12,763 nucleotides of DNA from contig CAJTLS010000050.1 of the NCBI GenBank assembly GCA_910577295.1, positions 1 through 12,763 of the forward strand, read 5' to 3'. The position numbers and the translations under genes were made by a program. The notes beneath the pieces were generated by a model, which saw only the letters and a program-made list of their open reading frames with translations, was not told where the DNA came from and searched no databases. The stretch comes from an uncultured Eubacterium sp. Lineage in GTDB: Bacteria; Bacillota; Clostridia; Lachnospirales; Lachnospiraceae. This document shows, one piece after another, positions 1 through 6,231 of the stretch (position 1 is its first letter; the number at the start of each line of letters is the position of its first letter).

Positions 1-198
1 GACAACCCGTTCCGCTACTGCGGGGAGTACTACGATAAAGAGACAGAAGAAATCTATCTGCGGGCACGGTACTACCAGCCGGAAATGGGGAGGTTTCTGA
101 CAAGGGATACTTATACCGAAGAAGAGGATGAGCCGTTGAGTTTGCATTTGTATGCGTATTGTGAGAATGACGGGGTGAATATGGGTTATGAAAAATAG
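1..198 (+). CDS. RHS-repeat protein, C-terminal end of the core domain (partial, 5' end outside window)
   Basis: The frame is open from base 1 and ends at TAG 196-198, giving 65 residues. They match the end of the RHS-repeat-associated core: YCGEYYDKETEEIYLRARYY, then GRFLTRDTYTEEEDEPLSLH, then LYAYCENDGVNM. RHS proteins are large, secreted or surface-exposed shells that often carry a C-terminal toxin. In the family the core continues directly into a (V/I)DPSGH motif and then the variable toxin domain. Here the reading runs NDGVNM-GYEK-stop, so DPSG and everything after it are absent. The last 11 bases overlap the next gene. It may be a decayed or 'orphan' copy whose toxin tip was removed or swapped; whether the missing N-terminal part is intact cannot be seen. 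The RHS assignment is secure, the functional state is inference. Confidence 0.88.
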   Translation, partial: DNPFRYCGEYYDKETEEIYLRARYYQPEMGRFLTRDTYTEEEDEPLSLHLYAYCENDGVNMGYEK

Positions 199-1057
199 AA
201 AAAAAGTATTTTTTTTGTTCCTTGTTTGTATTTTTATTTTATGCCTTATTGGATGCAATAAAAGCGAAAGTGAGAGTTATTTACAATTTTTGCAGAAACA
301 GGGAATTCGGGATAACTCGCAGCATCATTGGCAGAATAGTGGGTTTGAGAGTGTACAGATTTCTTCGCACGGAACTTTTATAAACGAGGTGAAAGACAAA
401 TATGACAAGACTCTTTATCAGATAGAAAATGGAAAATATAAAAAAATAGCAGAACAAGCATATCAATTTTTTGAGTTTGAGGGAAGAGTGTACTACTACA
501 ACAATGACAATAAGCTATACTGTTATGATATCAAGACGGAGAATACTACGGTGGTGTTTTCTGTCGCAACACATATTTTGTGGATTGGTTTATATAATAG
601 AAATATTTTGTGTGCCAGAAAGAGCGGAATATTTAATAATGCTGTTGAATTATATACTTTAAATGGAAAAAAGGTAAAAACATATTTTTCCAAAGGAGGA
701 GAATTGGGGCAAACAGTACAGATAGGAAGATTTCTTGTTTTTTTGGAAAATCTCAAGATGGAGGTATATGACTTAGAGAATGAAGAGAGCCATTATCTGT
801 TTCATGAAGATGGGTTATCGGATTCCTATATGATAAGTGCGCAGGAAAATCTATACATAAGTGCAGATAGATATGTAATAGAGGGCGATTATAGCACAAG
901 AAAAGCAGATTCTCGTTGGAATGGCTTATGGAAAATCAGTCTGAAAGATATGAAAATGGATAAGTGGGAGTTGACGAAAATATCGGCTCACCCATACAGT
1001 AAATTTTATTGTATAGAGAACAGGTTGTTTGATGAGAAATTTGCGCTGATAGAGTAA
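188..1057 (+). CDS. Surface lipoprotein with propeller-like repeats, function unknown
   Basis: The 289-residue protein starts with a basic N-terminus (MKNRKK), a hydrophobic stretch at residues 7-21 and the lipobox LIGC with Cys23, so it should be a lipoprotein on the outer face of the membrane. The mature part has several degenerate repeats of the form aromatic strand, turn, (L/V)Y-x-Y-D/N, turn: YYYNNDNKLYCYDIKT (102-117), AVELYTLNGKKVKTYF (152-167), FLENLKMEVYDLENEE (185-200) and GLWKISLKDMKMDKW (246-260). This pattern resembles blades of a small beta-propeller. No enzymatic motif is visible. The ATG lies inside the last codons of the truncated RHS frame and has only a weak upstream GGGG (172-175), so translation may be coupled to the RHS gene. 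The DNA is much more AT-rich than the RHS end. An immunity or partner role for the RHS system is possible but unproven. Confidence 0.75.
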   Translation: MKNRKKVFFLFLVCIFILCLIGCNKSESESYLQFLQKQGIRDNSQHHWQNSGFESVQISSHGTFINEVKDKYDKTLYQIENGKYKKIAEQAYQFFEFEGRVYYYNNDNKLYCYDIKTENTTVVFSVATHILWIGLYNRNILCARKSGIFNNAVELYTLNGKKVKTYFSKGGELGQTVQIGRFLVFLENLKMEVYDLENEESHYLFHEDGLSDSYMISAQENLYISADRYVIEGDYSTRKADSRWNGLWKISLKDMKMDKWELTKISAHPYSKFYCIENRLFDEKFALIE

Positions 1058-1506
1058 GCACGATTTTGTGGCAAGGGCAGGTGACAAAAGAGAACGAATG
1101 AAAGGAAGAAATCACTATGGTATACTTGCTAAAAATGTGAATGAATGTAAAGTGGCGACCGGAGGATATGAAGTAGCTTTATAAATCTATATTAAAGGGA
1201 GGTATTGTTATATAATTGATAAATATGGGAAAAAAATATTTAATTAATAGATTTGTCGAAAGCTATGATATTGAAGAGCATAAAAAAGTGATAGGTCGTA
1301 TGAGCTGAAAGGAAAATTTTTTCTAAATCAACTAAATTATCAAAGAAAAAATTAGAAAGATATGAAAAGTGTAAGGCTCTACATATGACTGGGCAGATTG
1401 TTTTTTCCTTTTTTACAGCTTCATTCACTAAAAGAGTATTTTTCTAATTTAGATAAAAAATAAAAGGAAATTAGATTTAGCCAAAACGTAAGGAAGAGAG
1501 GATAAG
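1058..1506 (+). other. Gene-poor AT-rich gap with short possible gene remnants
   Basis: No convincing complete gene lies here. Three short plus-strand frames are open: 1053-1184 (internal ATG 1098, reading MKGRNHYGILAKNVNECK onward to GGYEVAL-stop), 1225-1308 (27 residues starting MGKKYLINRFVESYDIEE), and 1304-1447 in another frame (lysine-rich KSTKLSKKKLERYEKCK, then a hydrophobic tail). The second and third meet around 1304 in different frames, as a frameshifted relic would, but none is recognisable. Their amino-acid make-up is only weakly protein-like in such AT-rich DNA. The position directly behind a truncated RHS gene is typical of decayed toxin/immunity cassettes, which is why they are recorded. 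Confidence 0.4.
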
Positions 1507-1809
1507 ATGAATAAGGCGATTTTGGGTATTCTGTGTTTTTTTATTATAATAGGAGTAATCTGTTATATTCCAATTTATCACAATGTACAGTTAAATAAGT
1601 TTGCGAATCAATTAGATGATGTAGACTTTCCGGAGAATGTGGAAATTGTTGACCGTGTTAAAATTTGTGGGAAGCTTGTAGGTAATGGAAATTCATTGGA
1701 TTATTTTGCCTGTGTATTAGTACAGACATCGGAAAAACAGTCAGTCTTGGAGAAACTCTTAAATGAAAGTAATATTGTCAACTTAGAAGCTTTTGAGTCT
1801 GAAAAATAG
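1507..1809 (+). CDS. Small membrane-anchored protein of unknown function
   Basis: This 100-residue protein follows a good ribosome binding site (GGAAGAGAGG, 1492-1501). It has one N-terminal membrane segment (about residues 4-25, ILGILCFFIIIGVICYIPIY) and a soluble tail of about 75 residues that probably faces outside. The tail contains VEIVDRVKICGKLVGNGNSL followed by DYFACVLV; the CGKLVGNGN-(x)n-YF-x-x-x-LV pattern is reminiscent of small hypothetical proteins found in Clostridia, but I cannot name a family. It lies between the RHS-linked lipoprotein region and the metG promoter and shares the AT-rich composition of that island rather than that of metG. A role as an immunity or accessory protein of the RHS locus is a guess from position and topology only. 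Confidence 0.7.
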   Translation: MNKAILGILCFFIIIGVICYIPIYHNVQLNKFANQLDDVDFPENVEIVDRVKICGKLVGNGNSLDYFACVLVQTSEKQSVLEKLLNESNIVNLEAFESEK

Positions 1810-1861
1810 GAGATATGCAATCAGTACAAATTGTTTCTTTCATCAAAGAGAGATACGACAC

Positions 1862-1890
1862 TTGACATCTTTCCTTATTTTACATAAAAT
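1862..1890 (+). promoter_or_regulatory. Sigma-A-type promoter for metG
   Basis: A perfect -35 box TTGACA (1862-1867) is separated by 17 bases from the -10 box TAAAAT (1885-1890, five of six consensus bases). Transcription would start near 1897, leaving a leader of about 50 bases before the metG ATG at 1948. No T-box leader (specifier stem plus the conserved T-box bulge sequence) fits in that leader or is visible upstream, so tRNA-sensing attenuation of metG is not supported here. Confidence 0.75.
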
Positions 1891-1947
1891 AGAAAAAAGT
1901 TGGTGGTTTCATTTGCCATTTTACTTGAGAGATGGAGGGATTATTTC

Positions 1948-3924
1948 ATGAGTAAGAAACCTTATTATTTGACTACAGCGATTGCGTACACATCGGGAAA
2001 GCCACATATAGGAAATACCTATGAGATTGTGTTGGCGGATGCGATTGTGCGTTACAAGAGATTTCAGGGTTACGATGTGCGTTTTCAGACAGGTACGGAC
2101 GAACATGGGCAGAAGATAGAATGGAAAGCAGAAGAAGCGGGCGTTACGCCGAAGCAGTTTGTAGATGATGTGTCAACAGAGATAAAGAGAATATGGGATT
2201 TGATGAACACATCCTATGATAAATTTATTCGTACGACGGATACGGAACACGAGGCACAGGTTCAGAAAATATTCAGGAAACTTTATGAGCAGGGAGATAT
2301 TTATAAAGGATTTTATGAGGGGATGTATTGTACGCCTTGTGAGTCCTTTTTTACCTCTTCCCAATTAAATGACGGGAAGTGTCCGGATTGTGGGCGGGAG
2401 TGCCAGCCGGCAAAGGAAGAGGCATACTTTTTGAAGCTGAGTAAGTATCAGGATCGATTGATGAAACATATTGAGGAGAATCCGCAATTTATTCAACCGG
2501 AGTCTCGAAAAAATGAGATGGTAAATAATTTCTTAAAGCCGGGGTTACAGGATTTATGTGTATCCCGTACCAGTTTTACGTGGGGAATACCGGTTGATTT
2601 TGAAGAGGGGCATATTGTGTATGTCTGGTTGGACGCTCTCAGCAACTATATTACCGGACTTGGTTTTGATGCCGATGGCAGCCATGGTGAACTTTATGAA
2701 AAATACTGGCCGGCTGATTTGCATTTGATTGGAAAAGATATTCTTCGTTTTCATACGATTTATTGGCCAATCATGCTTATGGCTTTGGATATTCCTTTGC
2801 CGAAGCAAATCTTTGGACATCCTTGGCTTTTGCAAGGGGAAGGAAAGATGAGCAAAAGTAAGGGAAACGTAATCTATGCGGATGATTTAGTAGATATTTT
2901 CGGAGTGGATGCTGTCCGTTATTTTGTGTTGCACGAGATGCCATTTGAAAGCGACGGTATTGTGAGTTGGGAGCTTATGGTTGAGCGCATGAACTCTGAC
3001 CTTGCCAATGTACTGGGAAATCTTGTAAACCGTACGATTTCCATGAGCAATAAGTATCTTGGAGGCGTATTGGAAGACAAAGGAGTGTCGGAACCGGTCG
3101 ACGAGAGTTTGAAACAAAAAGTAATGGAAGCGCCAAAGCTTGTTGCAGAGAAGATGGATAAACTGCGTGTCGCAGATGCGATAACAGAAATTTTTGCCGT
3201 ATTTAAGCGCTGCAATAAATATATTGATGAAACTGAGCCATGGATACTTGGCAGGGATGAGGCAAAAAAGGAGCGTCTTTCAACAGTATTATATAATTTA
3301 GCAGAGAGTATTACGATTGCTGCAAGTTTGCTAGAGGCATTTATGCCGGAGACTTCTGAGAAAATTCTATCGCAGTTAAATACAAGCAAGCGCTTGGAGG
3401 AAGAGATGAATGAGTTCGGCAAATATGTATCGGGTACTAAAGTAACCGATGCTCCCGAAATTCTCTTTATGCGACTGGATGCAAAAGAAGTATTAGCGAA
3501 AGCAGAAGAATTAAAAGAGAAGCAAATTGCAGAAGCAAAGGCTTCCGGTGAGATACCGGAAGAAACAGCAGCAGAAGTGATTGACATAGAGGCAAAACCG
3601 GAAGTTACGTTTGACGAGTTTATGAAAATGCAGTTTCAGGTTGGTGAAATTATCTCCTGTGAGGCGGTAGAGAAATCAAAGAAATTATTGTGTAGTCAGG
3701 TTCGTGTCGGCAGTGAGGTGAAGCAAATTGTCTCAGGGATTCGCAAATATTATTCACCGGAAGAAATGGTAGGGAAGAAAGTGATGGTATTAGTAAACCT
3801 GAAACCTGCTAAACTTGCCGGGGTGTTATCCGAGGGAATGCTCTTATGTGCAGAAGATGCAGATGGAAATCTGGCGTTGATGACACCGGAGAAACCGATG
3901 CCTGCGGGAGCTGAGATTTGTTAA
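1948..3924 (+). CDS. metG: Methionyl-tRNA synthetase
   Basis: This cytoplasmic enzyme charges tRNA-Met with methionine using ATP. The 658-residue product has the class I Rossmann core with the HIGH-type motif HIGN (residues 20-23) and KMSKS (300-304). A CxxC...CxxC zinc knuckle (C128, C131, C145, C148) lies in the connective-peptide region. An alpha-helical anticodon-binding domain covers roughly 370-530, and a C-terminal tRNA-binding (EMAP/Trbp111-like) domain begins near 554 (VTFDEFMKMQFQVGEI). The length fits family members that carry this extra domain. The ATG at 1948 is chosen because GGAGGG (1934-1939) precedes it at the proper spacing and MSKKPYYLTTAIAYTSGKPH is the usual N-terminus; an in-frame TTG at 1900 lacks such support. 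It is the first gene of a likely operon with tatD, rsmA and a lipoprotein gene. Confidence 0.98.
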   Translation: MSKKPYYLTTAIAYTSGKPHIGNTYEIVLADAIVRYKRFQGYDVRFQTGTDEHGQKIEWKAEEAGVTPKQFVDDVSTEIKRIWDLMNTSYDKFIRTTDTEHEAQVQKIFRKLYEQGDIYKGFYEGMYCTPCESFFTSSQLNDGKCPDCGRECQPAKEEAYFLKLSKYQDRLMKHIEENPQFIQPESRKNEMVNNFLKPGLQDLCVSRTSFTWGIPVDFEEGHIVYVWLDALSNYITGLGFDADGSHGELYEKYWPADLHLIGKDILRFHTIYWPIMLMALDIPLPKQIFGHPWLLQGEGKMSKSKGNVIYADDLVDIFGVDAVRYFVLHEMPFESDGIVSWELMVERMNSDLANVLGNLVNRTISMSNKYLGGVLEDKGVSEPVDESLKQKVMEAPKLVAEKMDKLRVADAITEIFAVFKRCNKYIDETEPWILGRDEAKKERLSTVLYNLAESITIAASLLEAFMPETSEKILSQLNTSKRLEEEMNEFGKYVSGTKVTDAPEILFMRLDAKEVLAKAEELKEKQIAEAKASGEIPEETAAEVIDIEAKPEVTFDEFMKMQFQVGEIISCEAVEKSKKLLCSQVRVGSEVKQIVSGIRKYYSPEEMVGKKVMVLVNLKPAKLAGVLSEGMLLCAEDADGNLALMTPEKPMPAGAEIC

Positions 3925-4004
3925 GCTAAATAATAATACGAGAAGATAACATTTTTTGAAACTCTTTTGCCGACAGGCAGAAAACACAGAGAAGAGAGGG
4001 AATT

Positions 4005-4772
4005 ATGATATTTGACACGCACAGTCACTATGATGATAAAGTTTTTGACGAAGACAGGGACGCGCTGCTCCGCAGTTTGCACACAAACGGAGTAGAGCGT
4101 GTCGTCAATGTTGGTGCAGATATGGTTTCCAGTCGTACTGCTCTTGCTTTGGCAGAGCAGTACGACTTTGTGTATTGTGCGCTAGGCGTACATCCAAGTG
4201 AGACGGGAAGTCTGACGGAAGCGGATATGGATTGGATAAGGGAACATGCCAATCATAAAAAAGTTGTGGCGATTGGGGAATTTGGTCTTGATTATCATTG
4301 GCCGGAGCCGGATCCCGAGACGCAGAAAAAATGGTTTTACCGACAGATAGAGCTGGCTAAAGAAGTGCAGCTTCCAATTATTATTCACAGCCGGGAGGCA
4401 TCAGAAGAGACGATGACGATATTGACAGAGACGAAGGCATACGAATGCGGAGGGGTGATTCATTGCTATTCGTATTCACCGGAGGTGGCAAAAGAGTATG
4501 TCAAGATGGGATTCTATATTGGAATTGGCGGTGTGGTGACATTTAAAAATGCTAAAAAATTAAAGAAAACAGTAGAAGAACTTTCACTTGAGCATATCGT
4601 TCTGGAAACGGACTGTCCTTATATGGCTCCCGAGCCGATGAGGGGAAAGCGCAATAATTCTTCGTTTCTTACCTATGTCGCGGAGAAAATTGCTGAGATA
4701 AAGGGAGTTTCTGTGGACGAGGTAATAAATGTAACAACAAAAAATGCAGAGAAGTTATATCATTTAACATAA
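4005..4772 (+). CDS. tatD: TatD-family metal-dependent DNase
   Basis: The 255-residue protein is a TIM-barrel metallohydrolase of the TatD/YcfH (YabD) group, cytoplasmic nucleases with 3'-5' exonuclease activity that are linked to DNA repair or turnover. All expected metal ligands are visible: H6 and H8 in FDTHSHYD, E92 in GEFGLDYHW, H128 in IIIHSRE, H153 in IHCYS and D203 in ETDCPYMAPEP; the family signature MRGKRN follows at 212-217. It starts 80 bases after metG with AGAGAGGGA as ribosome binding site and no intervening terminator, so it is probably co-transcribed. The metG-tatD-rsmA order is widespread in Firmicutes. The coding sequence contains a long perfect inverted repeat near its 5' end (listed separately). 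The exact substrate in the cell is not known from sequence. Confidence 0.95.
   Translation: MIFDTHSHYDDKVFDEDRDALLRSLHTNGVERVVNVGADMVSSRTALALAEQYDFVYCALGVHPSETGSLTEADMDWIREHANHKKVVAIGEFGLDYHWPEPDPETQKKWFYRQIELAKEVQLPIIIHSREASEETMTILTETKAYECGGVIHCYSYSPEVAKEYVKMGFYIGIGGVVTFKNAKKLKKTVEELSLEHIVLETDCPYMAPEPMRGKRNNSSFLTYVAEKIAEIKGVSVDEVINVTTKNAEKLYHLT
4131..4167 (+). repeat. 13-bp perfect inverted repeat inside tatD
   Basis: AGTCGTACTGCTC (4131-4143) is the exact reverse complement of GAGCAGTACGACT (4155-4167). Inside the 11-base spacer TGC (4145-4147) can also pair with GCA (4152-4154), leaving a TTTG loop and one bulged T, so the mRNA could form a hairpin of about 16 base pairs. It encodes the SRTALALAEQYD helix of TatD. 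No run of T follows, so it is not a typical terminator. Possible roles are an RNase cleavage or stabilising structure; it may also be a chance product of codon choice. Confidence 0.7.
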
Positions 4773-4806
4773 TTATGAAAAGAATGAGGCAGAAAGGAAG
4801 AAGCAG

Positions 4807-5682
4807 GTGGCAAAGTTAAGTAATCCACAGGAGACAATACAGGTCTTGCAGAAACATGATTTTCAATTTAAAAAAAAGTTTGGACAAAATTTTCTGATTG
4901 ATTCCCATGTAATAGAAAAAATTATGGAAGCGGCAGAAATTAAGAAAGATGATTTTGTCTTAGAAATTGGTCCCGGTATTGGGACGATGACTCAGTATCT
5001 CTGTGAACATGCAGGACAGGTTTTAGCGGTGGAGATTGACAGTAGTCTGCTTCCGATTTTGCAGGAGACGCTGACGCCATACGACAATGTAATTGTGCGT
5101 CAGGGGGATATTCTGAAGCAGGACATACATGCAATTGCCAGAGAATACAATGGAGGAAAGCCTATAAAAGTGGTGGCGAATCTTCCATACTATATAACGA
5201 CGCCTATTATCATGGGGTTATTTGAAAGTCATGCGCCATTAGCAAATGTAACGGTAATGGTGCAAAAAGAAGTAGCGGAGCGCATGCAGGCAAAGCCCGG
5301 AACAAAAGAGTACGGGGCATTATCGTTAGCTGTTCAGTACTATGCTAAACCGTACTTAGCAGCCAATGTTCCGCCGAATTGTTTTATGCCGCGGCCTACT
5401 GTTGGTAGTGCTGTAATCCGATTGGATTGTTTGGAGAGAACTCCGGTAGAAGTGGAGGACGAGAGATTGATGTTCCGCCTTATTCGTGCTTCTTTTAATC
5501 AGCGCAGAAAGACATTGCAAAATGGTATTGCCAATAGTCCGGAGCTGTCTTTTACAAAGGGAGATGTGGCGGCAGCTTTGACAAATTTGGGAATATCGGA
5601 GACCATTCGCGGCGAGAAGTTAGGATTGCCGGAGTTTGCTGCATTGTCAAATGAGCTGGGGAGAAAGGCATATCATCTGTAA
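4807..5682 (+). CDS. rsmA: 16S rRNA (adenine1518/1519-N6)-dimethyltransferase RsmA (KsgA)
   Basis: The enzyme uses S-adenosylmethionine to dimethylate two adjacent adenines in the 3' hairpin of 16S rRNA, a late step in small-subunit assembly. The 291-residue protein shows the N-terminal KKFGQNFLID motif (23-32), the SAM-binding loop EIGPGIGTMT (53-62), the acidic residue E76 in AVEID, the catalytic NLPYY (125-129), and the small C-terminal helical domain with SFNQRRKTLQN near 240. The start is GTG at 4807, preceded by AAAGGAAGAAG; the residues just after it (MAKLSNPQETIQVLQKHDF) match the family. It lies 34 bases after tatD. In many related genomes rnmV (ribonuclease M5) sits between these two genes but is absent here. 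Some strains lose this gene under kasugamycin, a family fact not tested here. Confidence 0.97.
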   Translation: MAKLSNPQETIQVLQKHDFQFKKKFGQNFLIDSHVIEKIMEAAEIKKDDFVLEIGPGIGTMTQYLCEHAGQVLAVEIDSSLLPILQETLTPYDNVIVRQGDILKQDIHAIAREYNGGKPIKVVANLPYYITTPIIMGLFESHAPLANVTVMVQKEVAERMQAKPGTKEYGALSLAVQYYAKPYLAANVPPNCFMPRPTVGSAVIRLDCLERTPVEVEDERLMFRLIRASFNQRRKTLQNGIANSPELSFTKGDVAAALTNLGISETIRGEKLGLPEFAALSNELGRKAYHL

Positions 5683-5723
5683 ATTTTACATACATTGGAG
5701 TAAGAATGGTAAAGGAGTATTGT

Positions 5724-6146
5724 ATGAAAATAAGAAGAAATGTTTTTTTTGTTGCCCTGACAGCGCTGGTTACCATGAGCATATGGCTTACTGCCTGTGG
5801 ACAGAAAGAGGAGGCAAAGAAAGGGAAAGACTGGGATTATACGGTAGTTCCGACAACCGACTGTCCGAAAGACTTTTTAGCAGAGATTGAAAAAAAGAAA
5901 ATAAATCCTTTTCAAATGACGTATGACGACGGGGAATATCGATATCTTGCCGTTGGGTATGGTGAACAGGAGACAAATGGTTTCAGCATTCGGGTGCAGG
6001 GGTTATATGAAAAGGGGGAAACTCTTTGTATGGAGACGAGTTTGGCAGGACCGGGGGAGGACCAAATAGTAAGCAATAAGAAAAGCTACCCGTTTATTGT
6101 AGTTAAAACGCACAAGACGGAAAAGAAAGTAGAATTTTTAACATAA
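5724..6146 (+). CDS. Small lipoprotein with a PrcB-like C-terminal domain
   Basis: The 140-residue product begins MKIRRNVFFVALTALV and ends its signal peptide in the lipobox LTAC (Cys at residue 24), so it should be anchored outside the membrane. After a charged linker, residues about 70-138 read YRYLAVGYGEQETNGFSIRV, then LYEKGETLCMETSLAGPGED and SYPFIVVKTHK. This is the pattern of the PrcB C-terminal domain: a G-x-x-x-T-x-G(F/Y)-x-(I/V) strand, a PGP/GPGED turn and a YP-F-x-VV ending. Such domains occur in small secreted proteins, originally named from a treponemal protease complex, and their role in Firmicutes is unclear. ATG 5724 is preferred over the in-frame ATG at 5706 because AAAGGAG (5711-5717) sits six bases before it. 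It follows rsmA by 41 bases without a terminator and likely shares its transcript. Confidence 0.82.
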   Translation: MKIRRNVFFVALTALVTMSIWLTACGQKEEAKKGKDWDYTVVPTTDCPKDFLAEIEKKKINPFQMTYDDGEYRYLAVGYGEQETNGFSIRVQGLYEKGETLCMETSLAGPGEDQIVSNKKSYPFIVVKTHKTEKKVEFLT

Positions 6147-6149
6147 TTT

Positions 6150-6178
6150 ACATAAAAATATGTCTTTTTGTTGTTTTT
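6150..6178 (+). terminator. Weak possible terminator after the metG-tatD-rsmA-lipoprotein run
   Basis: ACATA (6150-6154) and TATGT (6159-6163) can pair around an AAAA loop and are followed by CTTTTTGTTGTTTTT. The T-rich tail is right for an intrinsic terminator, but the stem is only five AT-rich base pairs, and the tail overlaps the -35 region of the next promoter. Treat as tentative. Confidence 0.25.
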
Positions 6179-6199
6179 ATTGTGAAAATGGTATATAAT
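6171..6199 (+). promoter_or_regulatory. Likely promoter for the GGDEF/EAL gene
   Basis: A perfect -10 box TATAAT (6194-6199) lies 17 bases after TTGTTT (6171-6176), a weak -35 box with only the TTG matching well. Transcription would begin near 6206, about 26 bases before the ATG at 6232, with ribosome binding site AAAGGGG at 6216-6222. The -10 match and its position are good, the -35 is poor, so an activator may help. Confidence 0.5.
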
Positions 6200-6231
6200 A
6201 AATGTACGTTTAGATAAAGGGGCGTGATGAA

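Noticed and set aside
1900..1947. Upstream TTG start for metG adding 16 residues
   Set aside because: It has no ribosome binding site, overlaps the expected transcription start region, and the added residues do not resemble MetRS N-termini; ATG 1948 has GGAGGG.
1810..1947. T-box riboswitch before metG
   Set aside because: The space after the promoter is too short, and no conserved T-box sequence or terminator/antiterminator pair was seen.
2919..3587. Long minus-strand open frame (222 codons) inside metG
   Set aside because: It lies entirely opposite metG, whose motifs prove the plus strand is coding. The serine-rich, low-complexity translation is typical of an antisense frame, and it has no ribosome binding site.
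3961..3984. Small hairpin TGCC-GACA-GGCA between metG and tatD as a terminator
   Set aside because: The stem is four base pairs and is followed by A-rich rather than T-rich sequence.
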